DNA from: CAZCAC01 sp964496575
GTDB lineage: Bacteria; Planctomycetota; UBA1135; GCA-002686595
Assembly: GCA_964496575.1 (NCBI GenBank)
Contig: CAZCAC010000120.1
Span: 1 to 27,047, forward strand
Reading direction: 5' to 3'
DNA: 27,047 nt
The notes under the pieces were generated by a model. It made no database searches. It had not been told where the DNA came from and saw only the letters and a program-made list of their open reading frames with translations. Both the position numbers and the translations under genes were made by a program. Each line of letters begins with the position of its first letter. The first letter of the stretch is position 1. Shown piece by piece: positions 19,417-27,047 of the stretch.

Positions 19417-19782
19417 ATGAGAAATCGTCGAATGAACCGGAGGAAGGTCCTCGCTTCCGCAGCGGTGGGGGCCGGGATTCTCGCCGCGCGAGGAACCGCC
19501 GTCGCGGTCGGCGCTGGGCGGCAGGAGGGTGAACGGAACGGTCTCGCAGGCCAGTGGGTGAGCTGGGAAGATGGGTACCTCTACCCGATCACCGAAATCA
19601 ACGAACGCGGGCACTGGATCATCGTCGACGACGAGCTGGATCCGGCAGCCCCGAGCTACGCGGTCGATCCCGCCGGCTGGGTCTTCGACGCCCAGGTATG
19701 GTATCGGGTTCACGCCATCGACGAGGAAGGCCTCTGGTACGACGGTGACGACGGGTTCGTGTACCTCGTCGACCTCGACTGA
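19417..19782 (+). CDS. Small Tat-exported protein of unknown function
   Basis: The product has 121 residues. It starts after a near-perfect AAGGAGGA Shine-Dalgarno (4 nt spacing), suggesting high expression. The N-terminus MRNRRMNRRKVLASAAVGAG has a twin-arginine motif (NRRKVL) and a hydrophobic stretch, followed by ARGTAVA as a possible cleavage region. The mature part, about 80 residues, is acidic and rich in Trp and Tyr, with spaced units GQWVSWEDGYLYPI, GHWIIVDDELDP, GWVFDAQVWYRV, GLWYDGDDGFVYLV. This repeating W...DDG...Y layout suggests a small all-beta fold, possibly binding cations or a polymer. I recognise no family. The next gene starts 32 bases downstream and is probably co-transcribed; an acidic exported protein next to a very basic one is curious, but no interaction is shown. 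Confidence 0.75.
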   Translation: MRNRRMNRRKVLASAAVGAGILAARGTAVAVGAGRQEGERNGLAGQWVSWEDGYLYPITEINERGHWIIVDDELDPAAPSYAVDPAGWVFDAQVWYRVHAIDEEGLWYDGDDGFVYLVDLD

Positions 19783-19814
19783 ACCGGATGAATCCGACCC
19801 AGGAAGGTGATTCC

Positions 19815-20084
19815 ATGCAAACCCAGAGAAAGAGGCCGGGGCGCAAGAAGGTCGCGCGAAGGAAGGTCACCCGAAAGAAGACCGCCAAGAAGAAGGCAAC
19901 CAGGAAGAAAGCCAGCAAGAAAAAGGCGAGCAAGAAGAAGACCACGCGGAAGAAGACCACCCGTACGAGGTCGAAGGTCCGGAACACTGTCCTGAAAGGG
20001 GCAGCCAAGAAGAAGACCAGAACGAAGGCCTCGGCGAGGAAGGCTTCGAGGAAGAAGGTCACCAAGAAGAAACCCATGCCCTGA
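19815..20084 (+). CDS. Lys/Arg-rich histone-H1-like DNA-binding protein
   Basis: ATG 19815 is chosen because AGGAAGGTG precedes it by 5 nt; an in-frame ATG at 19788 would add nine residues but has a poorer site. The 89-residue product is almost entirely Lys, Arg, Thr, Ala and Ser in repeating KK-x motifs (KKVARRKVTRKKTAKKKATR and similar), with one less basic patch SKVRNTVLKGA. This composition is like bacterial histone-H1 homologues (HctB/AlgP C-terminal type) that bind DNA or nucleic acid non-specifically and compact the nucleoid. A purine-rich coding strand (AAGAAG) reflects the composition. It follows the Tat-signal gene by 32 bases. Copy B of the 126-bp repeat begins at its stop codon. 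Confidence 0.8.
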   Translation: MQTQRKRPGRKKVARRKVTRKKTAKKKATRKKASKKKASKKKTTRKKTTRTRSKVRNTVLKGAAKKKTRTKASARKASRKKVTKKKPMP

Positions 20085-20206
20085 TCTACTCGAAGTCCCT
20101 TTCTGCGCGTTGCGCGCAGAAAGCAGGCTGGGAGGGCATTGAAGCTTTCGAGAATCGTGGTCCGAACAGTCCATTGACCGCTTGGGTAGCGGGCGTCAGC
20201 CCGCGC
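20080..20206. repeat. 126-bp intergenic repeat with two hairpins, copy B
   Basis: This is the partner of 12180-12305. The first hairpin is longer here: TTTCTGCGCG, loop TTG, CGCGCAGAAA (20100-20122, 10-bp arms). The second, GCGGGC/GCCCGC, is at 20189-20204. Arm changes keep the pairing (in copy A the outer pairs are lost). It overlaps the stop codon of the histone-like gene. The remaining 20207-20446 shows no gene and no terminator for the convergent genes. Confidence 0.75.
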
Positions 20207-20446
20207 CATCGGGATCGCTATTCGCCCGCTGTACTGGTGCAGCGATCTTCGGGGCGTGTTCAAGCCGCCGCAAGGCGTTCCTTGTCAACGAGTTGTCTTG
20301 TCCTCTCGGGTCCACATTGGACGTTGCCCTCACTCGCTGCGTCATTCGCGGCGAACCTGGTGCTGTACGTTCTTCCGAGACACAAGCGGCCGCGGTTGGC
20401 AGGCAATGGATCGACCCGCGTCGCTCTCGACAGCTCCTTCCGACGC

Positions 20447-22354
20447 CTACTCGAAGAAGAATACCCGCCCCGCCCGATCAGCGCTGGCCAGGAGCAGGGC
20501 GCGCAGCTGCGGCCACTCCTCGGCTCGGTAGCTCGCTTTGTTCAGCGTCAGCCGCCGGATGAGGCGCAGGCTGCCCGGCTTCGCGCCGCGCCGGAGGACA
20601 ATCTCGAAGCGACCCGCCTCGTTCTCCAGCTCACGCGGCAAGGGGTGGCGGACCACCGCGAGCTCGCCGGGGTCGAGGCGCAGCTCGAGGCTGTACTCGA
20701 GCGAACCGGGCAGGTGTACCGCGCCCTGGCGGTGCTCCTCGTGAAGGTCGCCGGGGAGCAGCTCCGCGAAGGGTGCCAGCTCGCAGATGAGGCGTCCGCG
20801 CCTGTCGCGCTCTCCCAGGGGTGTCTCCACGTCGAAGCAGACGCTCACGAGCATCGGATCGAAGGTCTCCGGGTTGTAGGCGGTGACGGTCGCTCCACCC
20901 AGCAGGGAGCCGACGATCGAATCGAGAGCGTCGATCGCCTCGGTCCCGGTTCCGCACATCCGGTGGAAGGGAGAGAGGATGCCGTCGGCGACGAGCGCAC
21001 CGCTTCCCTCGAAGGACGAAGCCGACTCGTCGATGGCGAGGTCGAGGTGAAGCGTCTTCCGGCTCGGCCGCTGCAAGCCCACCGGCCAGAAGGTCGGTGA
21101 CTCGTCGACGAGGAACCAGGTGAACCGACCGAGGAACGCGTGCTCACCCATCGAGAGGCTCGCGTCCCGCGGGTCGAACCATGCCTCGAGCCCCTCTCCG
21201 TAGCCGACGGAGAGCGAGGGCCCGTCGGACCAGTCCAGCGTGGGCAGGTCGTGCCCCGGCGCGAGGAAACCGGCACCGACGAAGCCGAGCTCGACTTCGA
21301 ACCCCGCGGCGCGGAAGAGCGCGGCGGCGAGAGTCGTCCGGTCAACGGGGTTCGCGTAGGCGGTGGACCAGGTGCGAACCGCAGGGCGCGGGGCGGCCCA
21401 CCATTCGGGCTCGACGTCGACGAAGCGCGTGCCCTCGGCGATCAGCGAAGCGACTCGCGCGGCCTTCTCCAGGGGCGTCCTGGCTCTGTCCAGGTGCTCA
21501 CTCAGGCGCTTCTCCAGGGCCTCGTCGAGGGTCGCCGCCGCGTCGAGCCGGACCAGCAGATCGCGGCCGAGCGCGGCGTAGTCCGGCCAGCTCGACCAGC
21601 TCACCTGCGGCAGGCCGGCGTGGGAGTCGGCGGAGGCGGGCGACGGCTCGGCGGGAACGTCGGAAAGCTCGAAGGTCCAGGTGGAGAGGCCGGTCGCCTC
21701 GTCCCGCCCCTCGACCGGCGCGGAGACACCCCCGACGAGCGCCCACCGCGGCGGCGCGGCGGCGGGCCCACCGAGGACGAGCCGCGACACCACCGTCGGC
21801 TCCGGCCGCCAGAGGTGACGAGTTCCCGAGAATCCGGGCCGGAACGCGATCTGGTCCTCGATGGTGTAGCGCGTCTCCATCACGCAGGGCAGCTCCACCC
21901 CGTCGTGCAGCAGCATCGTCTCGCGCAGGTGACAGTAGTCCGGCGAGCGATCCACGGCGAAGGGGAGCGTCTCGACGCTGGCCGTCGGCCCGGCGTCGAT
22001 CCACTGATCGTCGGATGGGCGCCAGGTGCGCAGGGCCTGCAGGACGAGGCACTGCCGCGCGCTGTCCCACGGGACCCGCAGGTCGGCGTAGTGGTCGAGG
22101 CCGTACTCGGTGCGAATCAGGGCGATCTGATGGATACTACGCACCAGTCGACCGTCGGTGGTCCAGGTCTCGGACAGCTCGTCGAGCAGGAAGATCGCGT
22201 CCTCTCGCTCCAGGTCGAAGGCGTCGCCAGCTCGCTCGAGGAGCGCGGCGACCTCCGCTTCGTCCGTGGCCGGCTTCGGGGCGGCCGAGACGTTCAGCGA
22301 GGAGACGACCAGGAACGCAGCGACCAGCGCGCGGGTGAGATTCGTGCAGCTCAT
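20447..22354 (-). CDS. DUF3857/transglutaminase-like protein lacking the catalytic Cys and His
   Basis: The product has 635 residues. A signal peptide (TRALVAAFLVVSSLNVSAA) is followed by a DUF3857-like region (about 60-230; SIHQIALIRTEYGL, RYTIEDQIAF) and a transglutaminase-like region (about 290-400; EKAARVASLIAEGTRFVDV). Where transglutaminases have G-x-C-KD-x-A-x-L-L, this protein reads ANPVDRTTLAAALFRAAGF, with Val337 in place of the nucleophile. The following His is also not in place, though an Asp remains in WFDPRD (Asp394). It is therefore probably not a protease or amidase but a binding or scaffold partner. Its ATG overlaps the stop of the upstream paralogue by 4 nt (22351-22354), so it is translationally coupled to an apparently active relative. 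The role is unknown; DUF3857 proteins are exported. Confidence 0.82.
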   Translation of the reverse strand: MSCTNLTRALVAAFLVVSSLNVSAAPKPATDEAEVAALLERAGDAFDLEREDAIFLLDELSETWTTDGRLVRSIHQIALIRTEYGLDHYADLRVPWDSARQCLVLQALRTWRPSDDQWIDAGPTASVETLPFAVDRSPDYCHLRETMLLHDGVELPCVMETRYTIEDQIAFRPGFSGTRHLWRPEPTVVSRLVLGGPAAAPPRWALVGGVSAPVEGRDEATGLSTWTFELSDVPAEPSPASADSHAGLPQVSWSSWPDYAALGRDLLVRLDAAATLDEALEKRLSEHLDRARTPLEKAARVASLIAEGTRFVDVEPEWWAAPRPAVRTWSTAYANPVDRTTLAAALFRAAGFEVELGFVGAGFLAPGHDLPTLDWSDGPSLSVGYGEGLEAWFDPRDASLSMGEHAFLGRFTWFLVDESPTFWPVGLQRPSRKTLHLDLAIDESASSFEGSGALVADGILSPFHRMCGTGTEAIDALDSIVGSLLGGATVTAYNPETFDPMLVSVCFDVETPLGERDRRGRLICELAPFAELLPGDLHEEHRQGAVHLPGSLEYSLELRLDPGELAVVRHPLPRELENEAGRFEIVLRRGAKPGSLRLIRRLTLNKASYRAEEWPQLRALLLASADRAGRVFFFE

Positions 22355-24429
22355 CGACCTTCCTCCTGCTTCTCCACACGCTCCTTCTTCTCCACACGGA
22401 ACGGAGTCTCGCCCCAGGACCGGGCCTCACCGACGGCGGCGGTGAAGCCTGCGTAGCCGTCCGGTGGGATCTGTCGTCGTCGGACCTCGGCGCGGGAGTG
22501 GATGACCAGCGTATCCCCCGTCGTCTCGGAGCGTCCCTTGAAGTACGCGTACGTCTCGTCTACCTCCCTGGACTCCGGCAACTCTGCGGCCGCGAACCCC
22601 GCGGGGAGGTGAATCCTCTCCTCGATGTCGAGCAGCTGGGTGTAGTAGAGAAAGACGTCGACCTCTCGCCCGGAGGCCCAGTTCGTCGACGCCGCGCGGA
22701 AGAGGTAGACGTCCGCCAGCGCCATCGTCATCCCCGGACTCGTGAACTCCAGCGCACCCCGGACCGGCAGGGCGAACCCCGGCGCACGGTAGGCGAGCTC
22801 GATCCACATGTCTCCGGAGAAGTCGAGGGTCGGGCGATGCTCGACCCGCACCCCCTCGACGGCCGGGAAGGCGGGTGCGAGGAGCTGCGCGATGCGCTCG
22901 TCGAGGCGATCTATCGGCGTGTTGTAGACGATCCGGCGCAGCCGACTGTCGAGCGCGCAGGAGCCCTCGAGGCGCATCGTTCCCTCGAGAGTGCCGTCGG
23001 CGGAGAGGCGGGCTTCGTGGCGAACGCGCAGCGGCGACTCCTCGGGCGGACTGTAGGCGATCTGCGACAGCGGCTCCCCCTCGGGGGTGCCGACGAGGTA
23101 GTGCTGCTCGGTCTCCAGTTTCGACCAGATGTCGTTGTTGTAGGGCACCCAGGTCGGGTCGTACATGAGGAAAGAGCCGTCCTCCATCTTGCGCGCGACA
23201 ACGCAATGGTTGAACTGGTCGGCGGGCACCGTCTCGATCCTGCTGCCGGCCATCGTCATCGCACCGTAGGTGGGAATGCCGGCGACGCGCATCATGGCGA
23301 TCAGCATGCCGGCGATGTCCTTGCAGACGCCGCTGCGCTGCTCGAAGATCATGTCGGCGGGGTGGAGGGTGAAGCCCTCGCCCTTGCCCATCGTCTGGCC
23401 GCTGTAGCGGATGTTCTGGGCGACCCAGTGCAGCAGGACCTCCGCCTTCTCGTCGTCGGTGCCGTCGGCGACGCCGGCGTCTGCGAGGATCTGCGCCACC
23501 GCCGCATCGATCTCGTCGTTCGACTCGAACTGGCTGTCGTTGACCCCGAAGAACCAGCGGCTCTTCTTCTCCCAGCTTTCCACGGTGGCGATCACCACCT
23601 TGGTCACGTAGTCGCTGGCGTCAGGCACGCGCGGCTCCTGCGGAGCGGCGGGGAGGTTCAGCCCCCACCACGCGTAGACGTTCTCTTCCGCGTCGTATCC
23701 GGTACTCGAGTAGAGCGCGCCGCCGTAGACCTGCGAGTGCAGTCGTTTCTCCGCCGGCAGATGCAGCTCGTAGCGCTTCTCCAGCGTGGGTACGTCGGCC
23801 TGGAAGAGGACGATGTCGAAGTACTCGCCGGGCATCGGCGGGATGAAGCGATCGTCGTCGTCGCCGCCACCGCCGCCCTGGCCACTCTCCGCTCCTTCGA
23901 GGAGGGCGTAGGTGAAGCCCATGCGCTGGACGCGCACCTCGATGCCATCTCCCACCTCGAGGCGCGGGAGCTGCAGCAGCTTCACCCGATCGCTCCAGTA
24001 GATCAGGTCCTGTGGCGCGGGCAGGGTCAGGACGTCGCTCACGGGAACGGCGAGACGCTCACCGCCGCGGAGCACGTGCACCTCGCGGACGTCGACCTCG
24101 CTGCTCTGCGGGTCGTAGCTCCAGCGCAGGGCGGAGAGGCCCAGGCAACCGGCGGGCGTCAGCACCTTGTAGAGGATCGTCGATTCGGTCTCGGTGACGC
24201 CGCGCTCGTCGACATGGTTCACCGTCTCGTCGAAGACGATGACGTGGTCGAAACCAGGGTGATCCGTGGCGTCCCCGGCCGCGGCGAGGCGGCTCTCGGA
24301 GGTCGGCGGCGGTCGATCTCCGGGTGCATTCTGGGCGAGAAGCCCCGGCGCGAGGAGCACGATGGCGAGGAGTGCGCCGATGCGTGGCAGGGAGACGTGA
24401 GGCCGGAACGACAGCGCGGGTTTGACCAT
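22351..24429 (-). CDS. DUF3857 plus transglutaminase-like exported protein, triad intact
   Basis: The product has 692 residues. A signal peptide (about 12-33, ending GLLAQ) is followed by DUF3857 (about 55-300: VNHVDERGVTETESTILYKV, LPRLEVGDGIEVRVQRMG) and a transglutaminase core (about 325-430). Catalytic residues are visible: Cys369 in QRSGVCKDIAGMLIAM, His408 in FNHCVVA, Asp424 in YDPTWVP. The C-terminal half is a DUF2271/3858-like beta region (about 470-680). A Gly/Asp-rich loop GQGGGGGDDDD lies at about 183-193. It may be a protease, amidase or cross-linking enzyme acting in the periplasm on an unknown substrate. The Shine-Dalgarno is weak (GAGGG about 10 nt upstream). It is the first gene of a two-gene unit, coupled to the paralogue that lacks the triad. 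The plus-strand frame over this gene is a shadow. Confidence 0.88.
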   Translation of the reverse strand: MVKPALSFRPHVSLPRIGALLAIVLLAPGLLAQNAPGDRPPPTSESRLAAAGDATDHPGFDHVIVFDETVNHVDERGVTETESTILYKVLTPAGCLGLSALRWSYDPQSSEVDVREVHVLRGGERLAVPVSDVLTLPAPQDLIYWSDRVKLLQLPRLEVGDGIEVRVQRMGFTYALLEGAESGQGGGGGDDDDRFIPPMPGEYFDIVLFQADVPTLEKRYELHLPAEKRLHSQVYGGALYSSTGYDAEENVYAWWGLNLPAAPQEPRVPDASDYVTKVVIATVESWEKKSRWFFGVNDSQFESNDEIDAAVAQILADAGVADGTDDEKAEVLLHWVAQNIRYSGQTMGKGEGFTLHPADMIFEQRSGVCKDIAGMLIAMMRVAGIPTYGAMTMAGSRIETVPADQFNHCVVARKMEDGSFLMYDPTWVPYNNDIWSKLETEQHYLVGTPEGEPLSQIAYSPPEESPLRVRHEARLSADGTLEGTMRLEGSCALDSRLRRIVYNTPIDRLDERIAQLLAPAFPAVEGVRVEHRPTLDFSGDMWIELAYRAPGFALPVRGALEFTSPGMTMALADVYLFRAASTNWASGREVDVFLYYTQLLDIEERIHLPAGFAAAELPESREVDETYAYFKGRSETTGDTLVIHSRAEVRRRQIPPDGYAGFTAAVGEARSWGETPFRVEKKERVEKQEEGR

Positions 24430-24517
24430 GCGGGGATTCCCTCGAAGGGTGAGAGCTCGATTGCGGATGGAGATCGGCGCATATCCTATCCGGGGAACGC
24501 GCGATCCGTCGACCCGG

Positions 24518-24655
24518 TCACGGCGTCCAGGTGATCGAGTACCCGTTCGAGGTGTTCGACTGGCTCATGCAGGGCGGGATCGGGCTCGAGTCGCGGAACC
24601 ACCACTGGTAGTAGAGCGTGTCCCCCGGCGTGATCGGGTGACCGATCGTCGCCCC
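24518..24655 (-). pseudogene. Orphan end of the signature C-terminal module
   Basis: On the minus strand, immediately after the sulfatase-like gene's TGA and in the same frame, 46 codons (stop included) read GATIGHPITPGDTLYYQWWF, then PCMSQSNTSNGYSITWTP and a TGA at 24518-24520. This closely matches the end of the module in the triple-repeat protein (ITAGDTKYYQLWYR and FNTSNGVAISWAP). The Cys-rich beginning and the WGDGLRCAGG core are absent. It appears to be the last piece of a deleted secreted-protein gene. It would be translated only by readthrough of one stop codon. Confidence 0.7.
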
Positions 24656-26818
24656 TCAATCCCCCGTATAGCCCAGGTCTTCCAGCCGAGCCCGCAGCTC
24701 CGGCGAGGGCGCAGCGGCTTCCCGGTCGATGATCGGCCTGAAGACCCGGTCGATGTCGTCCCGCAGCTCCCCCGCGAGGTGCCGCGCCCATCCGGCAGCG
24801 CTCTCGTCGTTCTGCTCCAGAGGATCACGCACCAGGTCGTAGGCGTGAAGCAGTCGGACCGGCTCGGTCTTGAGGTCGAAGATCAGCTTCTTGCCCTCGC
24901 TGACGATGGCGATCTCGTCGGTCGGGTGCTGGGCCTTGCACATCAAGCTGAAGACCGGGCCGCGCCCTTCCCCCCCCAGGAGGTCCCTCCCGAACCAGCC
25001 GGGCCACGGCTCGATCCCGGCCAGCAGGGCGAGAGTCGGGGGAAGGTCGATCAGGCTGGCCAGCGTGCGATCCTCCCCCGGTGAAACTCCGGGTGCGCGA
25101 ATGAGCAGAGGGACGAGAGCCTGCTCGTCCCAGGTCCCCGTGCCGTGGGCGGTGATGCCGTGCTCACCGAAACTCTCGCCGTGGTCGCTGGTGAAGACGA
25201 CCACCGCATCCTCCAGCACCCCGGCTCTGTCGAGGCGGTCGAGCACCTCCCCGAAGCCGCGATCGGTATCCACCGACCCGCCGCGGTATCGAGCGTGGAT
25301 CGCCTCGATCGAGTCCGTGTCCTCGCGAAACGGCTCACTCCTGACACCCTCGGCGGAACGACGCAAGGCCTCTTCCTGGAGCTCCCTCCAGTCGCGATGG
25401 AAGGCCGGATCGTCACCCAGCGAAGAACAGGTCTCATCACTGACGCGATAGGGATCGTGCGCGCGGAGGCTGTGCACGAACAGGAACAAGGGACGGCCGT
25501 CGTCCGCGGCGAGCTGCCGTTCGACCGACAGGAGCGTGTGCTCGAAATCCACCTCGCGATTCTGCTCGAACCACTCGAAACCCTGCGCGAGACCGAAGCG
25601 CCAGGAAGCGTGGCCGGCATCGGTGATCGCCACGGTGCGGTAGCCCGCACCGTGAAGCAGTTCCGCCAGGGTCCGCGCCTGGTCCCCGAGACGGTCTCTG
25701 CCGCTCTCGACGCCGCACTGGGGCGGATAGAGGCCGCTGAACATCCCCGCGAGCGAGGGCAGCGTCCAGGTCGCCGGTGCTCGCACGCCGAGAAAGCGGC
25801 GAGAGGTCTCGGCGAATCGATTCAGGCGCGGGGCGAGCCGGGGATCTCCACCCCAGGCGGCGAGGTTGTCGGCCCGGTAGGTGTCAGCGAGCAAGAGCAC
25901 GATGTCGGGAAGTCGTGGGGGCGCGGGCCGCCCGGCCGCCCGCTCGCCGATCACCGGGACGATTCTCGGATGAAGGAAGGCGGTGAAGGCAGCCGGGCCC
26001 TCGACCTCGAAGTGGAGCTCGCCCCCGCGGCGCCCTTCGCGGGGCAGGGCGACCACGTGCTCCTCGCCGATCACCCCGCCGTCGGTCTCGCGCCGCAACT
26101 CCCACAGGACCTCGTCATCCAGCCGGACGACGAAGCGCAGCGCCCGTCCCACGCCGTCTCCGGTCACGGCCAGGGTCCGGAAGCGCAGCTCGGCGGCGGA
26201 TGGAAGATCGACGCGCAGGCGCACGGGCTCCCCGGCCTGGACGGGAATCCCGTCGGCTTCGAGATCCTCCGCCAGCACTCGCCAGACCCCATTGACCTCT
26301 CTCCCCAGGATCTGTGGGTACCCGAGGCGCATCGGTCCCTCGGGCCCGGTTTCGGGCTCGAGGAACAGGAAGACACGGTCACTGATCAGAACGAAGCCCG
26401 GCCGCTCGGGATCGATGACGTCCATCACCGGCGGTGGCGGGGCCCCGGGCTCGAGCGCTCGAAGAGCCCGGCGGATTCGCGCTCCCGACGTCAGCGGTAT
26501 CGCGCCTCCCTCGCCGCGCAGCTCGGCGGGGGCGACGTCCAGCTCGGGGGGAGGAAACAGGGCGGGCACGGTGAGCGGCTGGCTCCACAGCCCGTGGCCA
26601 TGATCGACCCACTCGCCCGGGGACAGGAGCGTCTCGATGCGATGCGAGCTCGATCCGTCGCCCGTTCCCCGGGGGACGAAACCGCGGGCCAGGGAAATAC
26701 ACCTCGGCAGCGCCTCCCCCTCACCGCTCGTGCAACCGAGCAGGAGGACCAGACCGAAGGCCGCGACGCAGTGGTGCAGCCGCCGCGATGGTCGGTGGTG
26801 TGTATCGCGTTCGCTCAT
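24656..26818 (-). CDS. Sulfatase/alkaline-phosphatase-superfamily lipoprotein
   Basis: The product has 720 residues. A lipoprotein signal (LVLLLGC, Cys29) anchors it in the envelope. Residues 30-290 form an extra beta-rich region. The sulfatase domain begins at about 304 with DIVLLLADTYRADNLAAWGG (metal Asp312) and continues APATWTLPSLAGMFSGLYPP and FTSDHGESFGEHG (metal Asp and His). The C-terminus ends LEDLGYTGD, as in many sulfatases. The position that is Cys or Ser (formylglycine) in true sulfatases, C-x-P-S-R, is Thr352 here (T-L-P-S). That fits phosphotransferase-like members with a Thr nucleophile, so sulfate ester cleavage is not certain. Its ATG overlaps the stop of the GH31-type gene by 4 nt, so the two are coupled and may act on the same glycan. 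Confidence 0.88.
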   Translation of the reverse strand: MSERDTHHRPSRRLHHCVAAFGLVLLLGCTSGEGEALPRCISLARGFVPRGTGDGSSSHRIETLLSPGEWVDHGHGLWSQPLTVPALFPPPELDVAPAELRGEGGAIPLTSGARIRRALRALEPGAPPPPVMDVIDPERPGFVLISDRVFLFLEPETGPEGPMRLGYPQILGREVNGVWRVLAEDLEADGIPVQAGEPVRLRVDLPSAAELRFRTLAVTGDGVGRALRFVVRLDDEVLWELRRETDGGVIGEEHVVALPREGRRGGELHFEVEGPAAFTAFLHPRIVPVIGERAAGRPAPPRLPDIVLLLADTYRADNLAAWGGDPRLAPRLNRFAETSRRFLGVRAPATWTLPSLAGMFSGLYPPQCGVESGRDRLGDQARTLAELLHGAGYRTVAITDAGHASWRFGLAQGFEWFEQNREVDFEHTLLSVERQLAADDGRPLFLFVHSLRAHDPYRVSDETCSSLGDDPAFHRDWRELQEEALRRSAEGVRSEPFREDTDSIEAIHARYRGGSVDTDRGFGEVLDRLDRAGVLEDAVVVFTSDHGESFGEHGITAHGTGTWDEQALVPLLIRAPGVSPGEDRTLASLIDLPPTLALLAGIEPWPGWFGRDLLGGEGRGPVFSLMCKAQHPTDEIAIVSEGKKLIFDLKTEPVRLLHAYDLVRDPLEQNDESAAGWARHLAGELRDDIDRVFRPIIDREAAAPSPELRARLEDLGYTGD

Positions 26819-27047
26819 TCTCCGGTCATCCGTCTCACCGACGTGATCTCCCCGAAGAGCTCCGCGGCCTCGTCGCGCGGAATCGTCACGGTCATCCGTC
26901 CATCGTCGCTCACCCGGATCTCGCGGATGCGGTACTCACCCCGCTCGTAGTCGAAGGACGTGCCGTCGTCCTCGTAGAGAGCGAAGCGACCCGCGAGGTC
27001 ACCGTAGTGGCGCACCTCCAGCTCGTGGCCACGGGCGGCCGCGGTGT
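26815..27047 (-). CDS. GH31-type glycosidase, C-terminal end (runs off the right edge)
   Basis: The frame is open from the window edge to the TGA at 26815-26817 (76 codons visible). The residues GRFALYEDDGTSFDYERGEY match the DUF5110-like C-terminal domain of GH31 alpha-glucosidases and alpha-xylosidases, which typically reads GxFxLYEDDGxxYDYExGxYS. The catalytic domain lies outside the window, so the substrate cannot be told. The stop overlaps the sulfatase-like start (ATGA), indicating one operon read leftwards. A GTG at 27015 is internal, not the true start. Confidence 0.7.
   Translation of the reverse strand, partial: TAAARGHELEVRHYGDLAGRFALYEDDGTSFDYERGEYRIREIRVSDDGRMTVTIPRDEAAELFGEITSVRRMTGE

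Noticed and set aside
20100..20122. First hairpin of repeat copy B as an intrinsic terminator
   Set aside because: No T-run follows on either strand, and the same hairpin in copy A lies in a leader.
22498..24534. Long plus-strand frame opposite the transglutaminase-like gene, and a similar one opposite the sulfatase-like gene (25145-26950)
   Set aside because: Both mirror genes with intact motifs; their composition is typical of reverse frames in GC-rich DNA.

Overview
The window is GC-rich bacterial chromosome and most likely belongs to the Planctomycetota. This is inferred from three things. A C-terminal module recurs on secreted proteins (a Cys-rich start like CFGDGSGxPCPC, a middle like WGDGLRCAGG, and an end like YYQLWYR...SNG...WxP). 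An ECF sigma factor is fused to a membrane anchor and a large carboxypeptidase-regulatory-like region. Long HEAT-repeat and anchor-J-like exported proteins are also present. No rRNA, tRNA or CRISPR array was seen.

Layout. At the left edge (minus strand) lies the 5' end of a GH38-type glycoside hydrolase. Upstream of it is an FG-GAP-repeat secreted protein gene that has been broken by a 203-bp element with 14-bp perfect terminal inverted repeats and a 5-bp target duplication. Positions 2449-3640 are a gene graveyard: a transposase-like scrap, an alpha/beta hydrolase lacking its catalytic core, and the C-terminal third of a DUF2461 protein. Next come an exported HEAT-repeat protein (3926-5989) and a MocR-type regulator divergent from a methyltransferase, with an AT-rich putative operator between them. 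The methyltransferase converges, with a 4-nt overlap, on the 1206-residue sigma factor/transmembrane/carboxypeptidase-regulatory fusion (8559-12179). Then follow a DUF4136 lipoprotein, a triple-repeat secreted protein with the signature C-terminal module, a terminator, carB, a gene-poor stretch, a small Tat-exported protein and a Lys-rich histone-H1-like protein. The right end (minus strand) has a translationally coupled pair of DUF3857/transglutaminase-like proteins, one with an intact triad and one without. Beyond it are a scrap of the signature C-terminal module, a sulfatase-superfamily lipoprotein, and the 3' end of a GH31-type glycosidase coupled to it.

How the parts relate. Many products are exported or lipid-anchored. 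GH38, GH31 and the sulfatase-like enzyme suggest glycan breakdown at the envelope. The sigma fusion could carry an envelope signal to transcription, but its targets are unknown. A 126-bp intergenic repeat with two hairpins occurs twice at exactly 7900 bp spacing, once against the sigma gene start and once at the stop of the histone-like gene. The insertion in the FG-GAP gene, the 126-bp repeat, the sigma fusion and the paired transglutaminase-like proteins are the observations most worth following.
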